From positions 8,866,001 through 8,930,000 of the forward strand of contig NC_088312.1 in NCBI RefSeq assembly GCF_910592395.1: a DNA stretch of 64,000 bases. Direction: 5' to 3'. The stretch comes from Lineus longissimus (Eukaryota > Nemertea > Pilidiophora > Heteronemertea > Lineidae). The notes beneath the pieces are model-generated. The model was not told the origin of the DNA. It did no database searches and saw nothing but the letters and a program-made list of their open reading frames with translations. Positions 8,921-23,900 of this stretch are shown here, piece after piece. Position 1 is the first letter of the stretch. The number at the start of each line of letters is the position of its first letter. The position numbers were made by a program, and so were the translations under genes.

Positions 8921-11900
8921 GTAAGTTTTTTCCTCGTCTCTCATTGATCCAATTTGTGTTTGTGTTGTCGCAATGGCTGTGGGGAGGGGGGGGGGGGGGG
9001 CAGAGGGGCACATGGGGAGGGGTTGATGCATGAAGGAATTCAATGAGGAAGCCACACATGATGTTGGTACTGTTGTTTTCAGTTCAAAACCTCAACAGAT
9101 ATTGAAGTGGTATGTAGATATGTAGATTGGTGCAGTGTTCAAGTTGGCCATTGCCTTGTTTATTTGTTCATCTTATCATGCAGGGTGCATGGTGGTGGTG
9201 GGGTGGGGTGGGGAGGGGTATCAAAGCATAAGATATTGTCATATCTATGTTTTAATCTGATTGCCTGTCAGATTGGGTAAGTCTTTGTCTTTGACTTGAA
9301 TGCCTTCTGACCTGTGGGTGTGTCGCAAGATAAAGTACGTCAAACTTGACCCAGTTCGAATCGCCAGTGTACTTTTTTTCACCTATGTACACAAATAATG
9401 CAATCTATTGAGTTAATATACCACGGCAGGTATTGGCGTGTACATGTAATGTACTTGTACAGCGCATGAAGTATGTAATCAATATTTCTGGTCTCTGTTA
9501 TCACTGCCATACCTGCATAGGGCATATTTGTGATAGTCTGTCATAACTTTGTAGACCACTTGTCAATATTATGCTATTCTAAACCTCAGTGGGTGTCTAG
9601 TCCACAAAGTCTTAAAACAATACGTTGGTGAATACGCGTGGAATCATCTGGGTATATGAAACTGAAAAAAATTGGACATGATTTAGAGATATGGAATAAA
9701 TTACCAAATACATTTGTATTCCCATTTGTCTAATGTGGGCTGGGAACTTCATCAACGGCTCAATAAATTCAATGACAAAGCAGTGAGTATTGGTCGTGCA
9801 TACCTGAGTGTCATCTATACATGTAGATATCCTAAGATGTAGGCTGCACCCCATAATCCTCTCCCAACCCGAAAGTTAGAATTCAAAAATTAAAATCTCT
9901 AATGAATTTCATCCATCATGACACCTAGCCACTTCCCTGTGTAGGATACACCCACATCCCTGCAAAAAAGTATAGCATTTGATTCTAAAAAAGCAGTTAA
10001 AAACCTGCATACCCTGTGTTGCTTTCTAATTGAATAGCAAAGATATTTATTTCTTAGTTTCCATAGCAACATGATACTGGTGTATTTTGAGGTTTTCCTG
10101 CGGTCTACTTGTACAACAGGTTTGGATAGGAGACATGGAGCACTTTAAAAGCATATTCCAACCACAATTGTCTTGTTGTCATGGCTCAGCGTAGGTCAGA
10201 GTGAGTAAAATCACTCGTTTGCATGGCGATTTACTTTAGTGTTTCAGTTGACTGATTTTTAGGGGATCGTTTTCATGAAAATCCTCCAGGTCTTTCTTAG
10301 CAGTGATGTTTGATGTAAGCGGTGCCCAGTTAATTAATTCATAATCATTACCTAGGACGATTACTCAACTAGCCACACAAACTCACTGATAGATGTTACC
10401 ATGACATCAGCAATGTTTGACCGGTCGGCATACACTGCTGATGACACTCATAACGACCCCTCATAATCTGCCGGCATGTTTCATTGCATAATATGGTAAC
10501 ACCTATTGAATATCTCGTCCCTGAATCGACCACCAAGGGTTTTCTAAAGACATCTTACCTGAAGTGAACCAAACTCTAAGATTATAAACCATGTTGGTTT
10601 CCATGGAAACTCACACTAACAGCTTTCTAGAATCTGTCATGTTGTTTCCATACATTGCATGCATTAGAAAGAAAGTTACTGATTTTGTTGTTGGGAGAAT
10701 CTGAAGAGGAGAAGATGTATCTGTTGGACTATAATGCTTGTAGTGATACGGTGAATGCGGTAGAACTTGGTTTATGCCAAAGCGGGAACCACCAACGAAA
10801 ACACAAAACTGCACAGTTTATTCACAGGCGGTGGATCCATTTCGATTCAAGTTATTAGCTTGGCAATGGTAAACTGACCGCAGAGCCTCTATAACATCGG
10901 AAATTGCCGCATAATTTTTGCGGGTGATATTACAGTACTATGGGGAGGTGACCCACCTGCCATCGTCGGGAGTAAAAAAGATGAAATGTAGAATCATATT
11001 AAACTGCCCTCTTCAGCCCATGTTGCTTCGCGTGGAGCGTGACTCGTCATATGTCCAAGAATTGATAAAGATTAGTCTTTTTTAGTCGTCATTTACAAAA
11101 CGACCCACGATTAACTTCGAATAGCGTACTCCTGCTGTGCAAAGCAAACCTATTTATTTTGATTGGCAGTATCATGACAATTTCTCGTTGTTGACCATGA
11201 AACCATAGCAACCATTTGCTGAACAACAGAAAACCATTGCACGGAGAGAACACGCTATCTTACGGAAACACAAAACTGCGGAAAAACTGAAGATCATCTC
11301 ATGATTGATAGAGTTGTTTTGTAAAAGGAAGGAGACGGTTATTGTCATTGTTAGAAGCCCATCTCGTATATCACTCGGGAACAAGTCTCGTGAATTCATA
11401 ATCAATCTATCTAAATTTGACAGATGTGGCCAGTTTTTTAGCAATTTGAAACCACATCACATCAATGTTGTTTTGAATTGGCATTGCAATTTTGAGAGTG
11501 AGACATTTCCATTAAAAGTTGAAGGTATCTGCAGCCACAATAGTCTCATTTATCATATCCATGTTTCATCTTTACCAGCAGGCTTCAATTTATTTACATT
11601 AATGGTAATACTTAATTCAAAAGTTATAGTTCTGTTCAAGATCAAGCTCTAATGTTCTATTTCCTTCCCAATTTCTCCCCATCCGCTTGCATTGCTTGAC
11701 ATTTATCGCCAATACGAACACGACCCACCGCGAACATCCATCTTGATTCGCAAGCAACAGCGTAATTGCATTCCATTTATATACCAATAAAACTGAATTG
11801 AACTGATCAATTTTGTAATGTCGTGTTAGATGGAAACTTGCCGTAGGTTAATTTAATCAATTACTATTAGAGGTTTCAATTCTGCATTACTTTAAAAAGA

Positions 11901-14900
11901 TTTAACTTGAATATGTCGATAATGCCACTTCTCTGCTCTGCGGTCGGACACGTTTTCTTCTGATTGCTGGCTTCATTTATTGCTGGTTTCAAATAAGAGC
12001 GCTACTGAGTGTGCCACATAGGTCAGTGACAGATGTTATTGATATCGCTTATAAGTTGTCGTCAAAGACATCATATTGTTCTGTAAAGACGTCATCTGTA
12101 TACAGACTCTAAAGTAGATTGGATTTGCCTCTAGTTAATACTCTCATGAGGCATCGAAATCATCGTTGTAACATGGAGCCTATCCACAGCCCCACTCCAT
12201 CATGTTGTTAATTACATGGTTTGCAAAGCAAGAATCAATTTGGACTCCTGATAGAGCGGAACAATTCGCAACAGCGATAGATCATCCCAGATTATTCAGA
12301 GGCTCTGCACCCTGGGCTCATACTGAATGGCATTGCAAAGTGGCCTGGGTAAGGAATGACGAGAGAGCAATTGGTGATATTTCATTTTTTGCGCTAGCAG
12401 ACTTGGCTTCGTATGATCTGTGGTAGATCTAGAGAAGTTTGCCAGTGTCCTACTTTACAGCTTCATGATCTTCGGGAATCTCTTCCTACTCATGGGTCAT
12501 CTGATGAGCCCAGTTCTTTAGCCCCTACACCACCACGACTAGATCTAATAGTTCTTCCAAGGTCCAAATCCTGGGTCTTCGTGGTAAAGGGTTACAGAGA
12601 GTAGCGCATGATGAAATAAACCGATTGGCTATTGATCTGATAAGCTTGGTCACTTGAGGTGATCGACAGCCAAGATCAATTATTCGCTTCATATTTCTGT
12701 TTATAAATAGGTTGCATTGTTTCCTCCGATGATTCTCATTGATTGTTGTCAGATGATGATATCATTATCAATTAAGAGGGCTTATTTCATGCAGTGTTAC
12801 ACTGCACTTGATCCATTTAGTAACACGATTAATAACGGTGAAACAGCACTTGATCCATTTTAAGTCTGACATAAACAACAATGTTAAAACCTCACTAAAG
12901 TAAAGTTAAAGTTAAAGTTTGATGCGTTTTTTTGGGCCACCCAATATGTCAAAGATGGGTTTCCTCTTTCATTTGATCACCAGGATGTAGAAAATTTGGC
13001 ATTGATTTGTTTGACATTACAAGATAGGATTTGCATTATAAACGGCGGGATTCCCCTTCAAATGGGTCTACACAGGTAGCCAATCACCTGTTTGTGGTAT
13101 AATGGTGACTAGTCTACAGATGTAAATTTGGTGCACAACTTTTACAGAGCAATTAAGGAGATCGATTTTTGGGTTGCGCTCAGTTACTCCAACAGTGGAG
13201 TGGTTTGATATTTGTCGAGCGCGATTTGCTTCCGAAACGTGAGCAATTGAGTTTGGGCATGGTTTAATGGTTTGGGAATCAATTCCCGGTTTTTTTTCAA
13301 GCTGCTATCAGTGGCAAGTGGCGGTGCCTGAAACGGTTTTCAGTCTGTTCGGTTGCTTTTCAAAGACAAGATGGCACACAATATGAGTGATTGGTCATGC
13401 CCGCCATTTTGAACTTCTCTCCATCAATCAGCATGGGTTATTTGCATCTCAAAAAAGCAAAAAAGAGTTCATGCAGGCACTGTCAAAACAGTGGTCAATG
13501 AATCTGTCCTAAACCTTGTCATTGGATCAGGTATGAATCTACTTGTTAATGGGTTACAATCAGTACCTGCCGGTTCTCAGGACTTTTATCATAATTTCAA
13601 ACCTGTATACTGTATGTCCATGTTACCTGCAATCCTTTTCCTATTTTATATCCTTATTTGTTGGCCGTGATCTCAGTGCCTGGTCAGTTATTACTTACTG
13701 TTGGCACCTGCTGTCATGGTAAATATTAGCCAATACATATTAGCTCTCTGAAAAGGTCATGCTGGCCCCCAGATGATTTTCTTGTTTGTGGTCTCCTTGT
13801 TGCAAATGACAGCCGAAGCTAATACATCATGAGGGATCATATACGGAACAAGTTGGATGATGAATCTCGGAGATAATCTAAAACGCACAAATTATAGTGA
13901 CCTTTGTAGTTTGCTTGTAATACCATAGGTTATCTCGTATGTATTCAGGTCATCTGCCGAGACAGAATTATCTTGTCCTTGGGAGCAATATTATAGGTAG
14001 TGTTACATTCCTGTTTCAAAGATATCTCCTTTGACAAGAAGCAACTTTGTGTCCAGAAACGGTCGGTTTCAAAAGTTTCACCCACACCAAATGACATGGT
14101 ACATATTGCAGAGCGGTCAAATGGTCCCCCTTACGGGCATTCATGAGCTGTCACCAGAAAAAACAACCGGCCAACAGCAGAAAAGTTTTGATGAGTTTGG
14201 TCATTTCTCTGCCTTATCTCTGGTCACATTTCTTCACAGGGTGTCTGCATGGAGCTTGAACGAAATGGCCATGCGAGTTTTTTTGCATCAGCAGCAAAAA
14301 AGGTAAAGAGAATGGTGCCGAGCATTTTGCCATTCTTCTTTATGTTCCCTTGATAAGCACTTCTGCATTGACAAAAAAACCAACTCATTGCTGTCTTTGT
14401 GGAGTTCTCATTCTCTATTCAGCTGGTCTTTCAGGCAGGGATCCTCTGGCTTCTGCCCGAGTCTAAATTGCAAGTCTTCATCAATTTGCACTCTGAGTGA
14501 AGTCTCCTACATTCCTGTCAAAACCTGTTATGAAAGCTGTTAGATTTTGACGCTACTGTATAATTGGAACATTAATAATTGGTGAACTTGACAAGTCCTC
14601 CAGAGCTCCTCATCAGATTTTCTAGAATCCTTGTGAATCAGAATTTCGCATTTCTCGCACTATTTAACTGAAAAGATATATGCATGGCAAACTGTGGCTG
14701 CAACAAGTATTGATTGGCTGTTGCCTCAAAGGATGAATACATTTTTAAGTGGTTTATCGGCCTTGCAGCAGCTAATGCTGGAATCCCAATGAACCCATTA
14801 AACTAAATTGGGGTTTTACATACTGGTTTTTTTCCAATAATTTACTGCAGATGTTGGTATTGAAATGTTCAGAGGGAGACACGGAGTGCTTTACCCTGAA

Positions 14901-17900
14901 CCTTTTTGTATCAAAAGGATAAGAAGGAACTTGTTGGCAGCCAGCGACACAGCATGAGGTGAATATCTATGCTGGCAGAAGGGTCTTTTTTGTATTGATG
15001 CATGTCTGGTTGAAGTTACCCGAAAGGTCATAAGTTTGACCCTTTTTGATCAAGGATGTTGTTTGGTTGGTGGATCGTAACGGTCATGGTGGGACGGGTT
15101 ACCTTTGGTAGATTTGATGTGTGCGAGCTCTTCTTTTGGTCATGAACACCCTGTTGAAGAGAAGAAACCTTGACCTAATTATACGTTTCAAATCCCTTAC
15201 AACAAAGAATAATACGCCTGGCCTTTGAAAACACTGCAATGAAGAGGTAAACATTTGAAGATGGTCGATTGAAACATTGCTTGCCATATGCTAGACTTCA
15301 GAGCTTGATGAAAGAGTGAATTTCTCAATAATAATTGTTGAATTGATTTCTGAATCAGCACACTGTGATGAGTGTTATGAAATTTTGAAAAGGAGTGAGG
15401 CCTCCGCTGGGCAACTCGTTACATTCGCTGCAGGATGTTTTCCAATTTATATCTTTACCTGTGACTTGGTAATCTCTCCAATCTAAAATAGAATATAATG
15501 GTTTTGCTGAAATAGCTTAGAGATGATATTCACCTAAACTTGTATTTTGTCACGACGTTTAAGTCTCAGATAATTATGAAGTGTTTGCAAGCAACATTCA
15601 TTGCATGATATGTAAGTAAAGGTCATCAGCTCCAGGGCCTTCACTCACTGATGGAAGTTTGAAAATTTGAAATGTGATCTTTGCTGTGGATATTTGAAAG
15701 CTGATAAAAACCAAGTGGGAAAATAGTTACCGTAGATATATTTCTGGTACTGGTTGCTTTACAAAGCTGTTGATCTTGCCCTGATCTTCACAGTCCTTTC
15801 AATTCTGCTTTTTTCCGTTTCCCAGGCCCCTGCACCATCATCAGCTCTGGAAAGTTGTGCATCTTGGTGTAAACAACATTATGATATTACATTCAAGTTT
15901 TCTGTGCTGCAGGCAAATACAAATTCTATTATATTTTTATATGGAAGAACTCAGTTAATTGACTTCGCTATCACAATAACTCGGGGGTCCGTCTTGAGCC
16001 CCAAGATAGGAAGCTTCAGAAACTAATATTAAGAAATGTGCCCATCTTTTAGTTCTCAAGAGTTGCAATTATAGATTCGTTATAGGTTCATTAATATTTG
16101 TAGCAAGTGATAGAGGCATTTGATGGTGCGAAGATCTTGTGTTTATGACGGGCACAGCTTGATGCAGGCGTAGTTCTGAGCCGTGAAAAACAAAAAGACA
16201 AGATTGTTCACACTTCCATTTGGAGTCTGTGTGATCACTTTGGCTTTTCTGAAAGTGTAGACCTGCTACTGAACCAGGATTTAAATTACAAGGATTAAGC
16301 TGTGCAAAGATACTTGTACTTCTTCAGAAATGAAGGATATGTTGTAGGTGGTGCTCAGAATTTTCAATATAACAAAGGATTGTCAATTTTGGATTTAAGG
16401 TGTTGACAAGGAAACCTTTTTAGCCTTGCCAATGTGCATTGGTTGATTTTACATTTAACTTGATGGATAAAAGGTTCTGCTGGAACAATTGTGTTTCGAG
16501 TTTTCCTGATAGTGTCAGCAATGGATAGATAAGGATCCATTTCTAAATCCTACTTGTTTGACAAATTTTTGAGAAAAGAGCGTTAGTTGCGATTTCTCGT
16601 GATCCCTGTCACATATTGTCCTAGGCGAGATATCTGCCACGATGTTCAACCATCGAGCAGAAGGATATGACAGTATGTGGGTCATGGCTGCTCTGCAGCG
16701 CCTAGCTGTTGAGAGAGAGGAGGCCAATAGGGAAATAAGGTACAGGCGAGTTGATATGTTAACGCTTTCATGTTTTTTTGCACATAGTGAGTCACTTCCT
16801 CATATTTAATGTTAAATTGAAAGATTTATTCTCAAAAGCGATTCCTTTTTGTCTATTTTAGAAACTTGCTGGAAAGTTTCGTACAATGTGGAATTTTTGT
16901 TGGATTTCCATAGCTGATATCTTTAGAAATAGAATCCATAAATCCGGTCTTTGATAATCCCTGTTCCACAAACTAAAGAAACCTGTTGTTTCCTCTAATA
17001 CCAATAGAAGGGGATTATCTATTCACTGCGATCCTAATCATTTTCTTGTTATCTCCTGGTTTCAATATCTTCGCCACCTGTTGTCAGCTGACCTTTAAAA
17101 TGGCCGCTAATCTGATCAGGATTATGCGCCGATCCTCGTAAATCTGCCAGTGAGCAATGATCTAGCCATCTCGTACAGCAGAAGTGCCCGGAATAGAAAA
17201 TCAATTCACTATTACGAGATTGATTGAGTCGGGATTGAAGGCAGACACCAATGTGGGTGACATTTCGGTGGCAACCTCAGCAAGTTACATGTAACACCTT
17301 GTATGTGGGGATTACCAAACCGCATGAGAGGTCTTTGTTGCTGATGTTGGTGGTGGCACAACTGTTGCAACATCTTTTCAGAGGATAAGCTGCGGTAAAC
17401 TTTGCATTGCTTCACTACTGTTTCTACTTATAGTTTCAGTTGTGATTTATACTGTCATCTTTACCATTGATGCCATCTGTTTTGCTTCAAAATCCTGTCT
17501 TTATCCCTAGGCTTACCAAGAACTTCATCTGGATGCTCCAGCACGAGAGAAATCATTATATGTATCCTAATCGCTTATTTTTCTTGTCTCTTCAGCAGGG
17601 CCGCCATGTCCAATAATCTCCTGGGGGGACCGCCAGGAACGTGAGTAGACTTTGCCTCGAGTTATTCCTGTAAAAAACTCATTTCAGAATTTATTCTCAA
17701 TGTGCTGTGATTGAGACAAGATCGTCACAAAAAGCTAAGAATACCTTCTCTCCAAGCAATGAAAATTTGTTTGACAGAATTGATTGTAAGATATTCAATG
17801 CTTTTTGATATCAAACAGCTCTAAGTTCAGCTCACTTCACAACAGTTGAAATTGAAATCACTTCTACAGAGAACAAACAAATTTACTTCGTAGGAACTAA

Positions 17901-20900
17901 AATAAGAAATCATGGAAAAAGAACGGAAAGATTTTAATGCATTTCCTTCAAATCTTATTAGGACGCAGCCCAATCCAATAAGCACTGAGACCAAGGTCTC
18001 TTGAACTCGGATCATCTCTTGAGTGCTTTTACGATCGATACATCTTCACCATTTTAATTCTGGCCAGGTTTAGTTAATTTCGATTCTTGTATGCCAAAAC
18101 AATTCTCCGCAGTTTAATCAATAATCATGTTTTCCCTGCAGCGTCCTCGACGAGGATCGGTCCTCTTCCCCCAGCGCCATTAGACAACAGAAACTAGAGC
18201 AACAGGTAAGTTAAGCCACGAAATTGAGTGTCAGTTCTGTCAAAGGGCTGTGGGAGGTGATAGTACCTTGTGAAATTTCGAGGCTGTTCGAGAAGCTAGT
18301 GTTAGATCAGTTTGAAGTTGTTCCGAGAACCAAGGTTTGATATTCGTTTCTTGCTCAGGGGCACTTAAAGTTCTCACTGCATCTCTTCTTGGCCAGAGAC
18401 AGCTTCCCTTTCTGTGATCATGTCATGCTGAGGAGCATTTTTAGTTCTCTATGTGATCCCTTGATTCAGTTGGCTTGCCCTACCATCTGATCTTTAACCC
18501 TTTTGCATGTTTCGGGAGAAAGCAGTTCCACATTCCAGTTATAGCTGTGGGGAATATTCCTTTCTGCCCAGGCGGATGTTGGAGGCTGTCGTCATGGCTA
18601 TTTTGGTTCTGTAAATAATTTGTTGGTTATTGAGAGTCATTTAATGCCACTCAGGTCTATTATGGGAGAAAATTGCTTGCCATTCATGGCGGGAAGTTCT
18701 CAGTCATCATTAATTTTAGTGAACAATGCCGGCATGCTGAATTTGCTATCCATATTGCCCATATGATAAATTAGACATCGCCAAATAGTTCCCAACATAT
18801 CTTTACATGATAGTTTTTTGCGTAATTTGGAAGCAACGAAATTGCGCAAACTCCCATGTGTTTGACGCCATTTAGCATCAGTCGTTACAGCAATTGGATA
18901 CTTCCAGCATCAATTTTTTAGATCAGCGTCATTTGTGTGCTCAAGTGTCTGCTTCCATTTCTGTTTGGTGTGTTTAGTCTCCTGTGTATGCCAGTGTACT
19001 GATCATCTCGTTGACAAGACGGCCATTCGTGACGCATTCTGGATGCCTGTGGTACATGTAAGGTGCATGATAATAATGTCTTTCATGCATGATCAAATTC
19101 CGCTGATATGCATTGTGAAGCACTTGCTATCTTTCTGGGCTTGGCTGCTCAGTCAGCATTTATAGCAGCAACAATGAATTTTATACTGTAGGAGATAACG
19201 CTTGGTTGAGCTATCCCTGATGTTAGTCTTTAACGAGGTTGAGCAAATGGCCCCTACTCCTAAAAAAGGCTAAAGATAATCAAAAAACTTCCTTCCGTTG
19301 CCAGCAATTTCATGTCTAGCTTCTTTTTCCCTGAGTTGTGTTATCGATATAACAGTCTATTTATTGCCCATTTCAGCGAAGACTTCTGGAAGAAAAACAG
19401 AGGAAAAAGCGGATGGTGCCGGGAATGGTCAAAGTTAATGAAGACGCAGGGCGACCCCGATCAGGGCATCGACATGCTAAGGAGGAAATACGAGCTCCGC
19501 TGATGGGGCCTGGAGCAATAACAAATAAAACAAACGCGCAAGGTTATTATGGTAAAAATCTTTACTAGTATTCTAAGAACGTTTTCTGGGTGTTATTTCA
19601 AATGTTTTCTTTGGCTCTGTTAGGAAAAACGACTTCAGTTTTTAAATTTATCACCATTATGAGATAGATGAACACTAGTTAGGAGAAAATGATAAAACCA
19701 TATCTGGCCGTGCTGTATGTACCTAATAGCAGGTGTTCGTGAAATGGCATTTTTGAGTGGTTTCAGTTTGTCCTCATTCCATTCACAGCACCCTTTACAA
19801 ATCCAATCCACATCCCTTTCATTAAGTAGATAGAGATTGCCAATATTCATCATCTCCGTCACCAGGACATTAATGGATACCATCAATATATGACGGGGAT
19901 GGTTGATATCAACATCGCGAGAAAACGTGATTGGGTCGTTAAGTATCGAACCGGGATCAATTACGGAACATTTACCCCGTGGGGGTTCCCCATTTCCACC
20001 AATTTCACAGAGGTCAAACCTAATTTAGAGTCCAATATACACTTAGTTCCACCATAGTTGAACCATAGTTGAACCGCATTGTTGTGTTTCGTTGCATCGT
20101 TGTTTTCCACTGATAAACTTGCTGTCAGAAGGGGGTGTCTGCCTCTGGCTGTTAGTTGGATGATGTTCCCCGGAATTAATTGTTGGTTTAGCTCATAACG
20201 ATAGTCAAAACTTGAAATGAGGATCTGCGATAGTGCACTGGTTTAAAAACTGTGTCTGGCTCAGAATCCAATGGTTGTGGGTTTGTTTCCCAGTCTGCTT
20301 GCTCAAGTCCCTCTGTTTAGGCCTATTCTAGTGACAGACATCAGGTGCTTCGAGCTTGTGTCGGGTAAATTGCTATCTAAATGCACCATATTGATATAAG
20401 TGTAAAAGGAGATCATTGAAAATGAACAACATTATAGCACTTTGATGAAATACTTTCGTGAAAGTCTGCTGGTGGCCGAACCCTCTGCTAAGAATGGGTT
20501 AACTAACCAATCTATAAAGCAGATGCAAAGGAAGTTAGAGCGAATTGGTTGCAATCGTGCAGGTTCCCTGTGTGTCTTCAATATTGGAAATGGGATATCA
20601 ATTCTGTCTTTGTCTCTGGAACCCACTTGACATTTAAAACCAGGAGATGATAGCGTTGTAATGGGGCTGTCACTTTGTCTTTCGGGGCAGTCTTTTTGTC
20701 TCCAGGGACTGTCACTTTGTCTTTCGGATAAACTTGGGAGAGCAGTCTTCTCAAAACAGAGTTGACTTGCTTGGTGAAACTTGTTTTAATCCTTTAGGGG
20801 AGACAAATTTCGAGCATCTCTTCTTGGATTGATTACTAGTATTAGTACTGATTTTGGTCTTTGGTCCTTGTAGCTGGGCCTCGAAGTTCTCACATCCTCT

Positions 20901-23900
20901 ATGGCTTGGTTGACTGTAGCCATGCTGCCAGCTGGTGTGGTTACTGCTGATGATAGCTGTACCAGGAGCTGATTGAAGGTCTGTACCTGTGATGAAGAAC
21001 CTTGAATGGGTTCACTGTTTGATATCGATCTGCCTGGAAATCAAATTACCCTTTCAGTCCATTAATCCATGGCAAAATTCGAGCTATCTCGTTCCTGAAA
21101 CTGGCCGAAAGGTCTGAGTGTCATTACCATCACATGATACATCCTTGCCTGATCGTAGAAAATTTACTTCCCTATACTTGTGTGTTGTCATTTTCCCGAT
21201 AATGCACCTCGAGCTATTAAATCATCCCTTGCACAAAATCAGTTGCCCTCAGTGCCTCATCACCGTGGTAACTAATCACCACTTATCCCTGGCCGATGGG
21301 ACTCATTAGGGACACTTGTTGGTTTAATTAGGCAGTGTCATTTGTGGATTGAGGAATAGGAATTCAATTAAAATATAGTCTATGTCTGCCTTGGCGAAAG
21401 TCGACAGAAATATTTCGGTTTGAGCGAACTAGATATTAACTAAAAGCGCTTAATTGTTTTGTTGTTCAAACTCACTCCATGTGTACACTACAGGAAATTG
21501 TGTCTGTTCTACTGTTAATGGGGTCAGCCTTTTGTTTTTCTCCTTGTTAGTTTCCTCATACATGTTCAAATGCACAGTCAGAGTACACATGAGGATTTGG
21601 GTTGAGTTCTCATCATTTGTTCATATCCAAAGAGTCAATGAATGTTGTGGTGATAGCTGCCATGTCAGATAGTCCTAAGAAAGTCAATGTGCAGCCTACT
21701 TTGTTTGGGGTCAATGTCATTTAGGGAAGGCTATATGATAAAGCTTAACAAATGTCTCTTCATGCCCTTATCATTACCTGCAAGAACTGTCATGGAGAAC
21801 TTAGTTCTTGGTTTTGTGAGAAGTATCTTTTATAGTAAGTGAATGCTTTTGTTTCCTGATAGATCTGCAAGACTAGGTTACCTTGTGTTTCTGTGCTTAA
21901 CCAGACTTGATAGACACACTAGATCGTTCTCTCCAAAAGCATGAAATAATTTTCGTAACATTTGCCCATCAGGTCACAGGCGGTCAAGTTTTGATGCCAG
22001 TTTCATATTGGCACAAGAGGAAGGTAGGCATCTTGTCAATTTGCCAGTCTGTCATAACCCACAAGCTCGACGCACACCCAATGTGTCCCCCTAATTCCTG
22101 AATGTCATTAAAATGGCTAACTAATTGGTAATCGTCGACGTGTACATTTTTACGCCAATTCATGATACATGTTTATGCTTCCTAGGGCATGGTGTTCTGT
22201 ACTAATTGTGCCAATAATAAGCATTCACAGCTTTCCCATCGCTTAGTTGGCTAGTAGTTGTATATATTTGCTAGTACTAACAGTGTTTTGCCAGCTTTGG
22301 TCATTTTCGTCCGATATTCTGATGATGTTACTGCTGCAATGATTTAGATAATTAAAAATGTTCAGCGTAAGAATCATGTTTGAGCCCTAGTGTGTCCTTT
22401 GGAATTGAATACTGTACATCTTATCATTGAATAATTGACAAAGTGATACATTTTGCGTGTATCTCAGTGAATATGAGATTGTCTGTTGTCTCACCACTTA
22501 TTTTTTTGGGAGAAGGGCTATGGGTCCCCCCCCCCCCCCCCCACCAACTTCTCAATTCTCACATTCACCACCCAAGGAGGGACCAGGAGTCCATCATGTC
22601 TGTGTGCCTCTTTTGTGCTTAAGCATGTTATCAGCTTTATGCTAATAACTCTCTTTTGTCAATTGCAAAAGCAGCCAATATTCACAACAGTTACTGACAA
22701 CAATCTTTGCTGTTATTTCAATTCTGGCCATGACAATTTCTCCGGGTCACATGATTCATAGTACTACCGGGAAACACCCCACCCTGAATCAAAGCAAGTG
22801 AAATATTGCGTTAAGTGTATCTTTGCCATTAGTTTGCTTACTATGAAAATAATCTAAACTGGATAGGATTGCTCATTTCATTGTACATGCTGTATGACAA
22901 TAACACGATTCAGAATGTTCTTCTTTACATATACATTGCAAATAGTATGAGAAGCGCTTCTTGCTTTTGGGGTTTTCATGGAAAATCGTGCTTGTATCAC
23001 ATCTTAGTGATGATTTTCCTAATAGCAAGCACTGCCCGTAGTTACTTGCATATCATAACACATGCAGTGACACTGTTTCTTTTTGTGCTTATTGCTTTAG
23101 GGATTTTGAAGGAAAAATTATGAAAGCTTATTGTTTCATATTTTGGCCGTGATTTGCCTCTATTTCTTCCCTCATCGCAATTACGGTACTATTGTATAAG
23201 CTCGATATTCTATCATGATTTTACCTTTTTAAAGAAAGAGAATACTATTGATTATAAATGAAATCATTACCATGCTATATAATCTTGTAAGACTGGTAAT
23301 AATTTAGATGAGAATCATCTATCACATTTTGAAATATATCCATCTTTCATCTCATGTATTTGCGGAATAAAATGTGTCGCTAAGAGCTATTTGAATACTT
23401 TCTGTATTGAAGGTAGTTTTGATTATACGCACCTCCTTTTTGGGAGGGAATAACAAAATTGATAGCGAGAATGAAATTAAGCGTCATCTCCTTTCTATTT
23501 GGAACACCACGGTAAATATGGTAAAATTAGTATATCAGACTGAGGGAGGGAAATTGGTGTGTTTAGAAATTTCAGCTAGAAAGCTGTATGTGTCTTAACT
23601 TGAATGCTTGATTCTAGGAGATATGAAGTTTATTGGTGAACATTCTTCACACCGCCGGCAAAGTGTTGATATGATCGCTAGTAACTACACAAATGAAGGT
23701 AGGACTGATACCAAGTGGTGCGGTAAATAACCCTGCTGTGGTACCAAGTAGTTAGGTTCATGTAAATAACACAGCACAAGGTAGTATCATGGTATTAAAA
23801 TAACCATGTTGTGGTACCAAGTAGTGTGGTTTTATGATAACCAAGTAGCTTGGTTAATCGCCCTAATGTGGTACACAGTTGTTTGGTAAAATAACTCTGC

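Noticed and set aside
12202-12604. 74- and 63-codon plus-strand frames
   Set aside because: Overlapping in different frames, no splice partners with matching phase for tubby, no recognised domain; kept only as a note in the intron entry.
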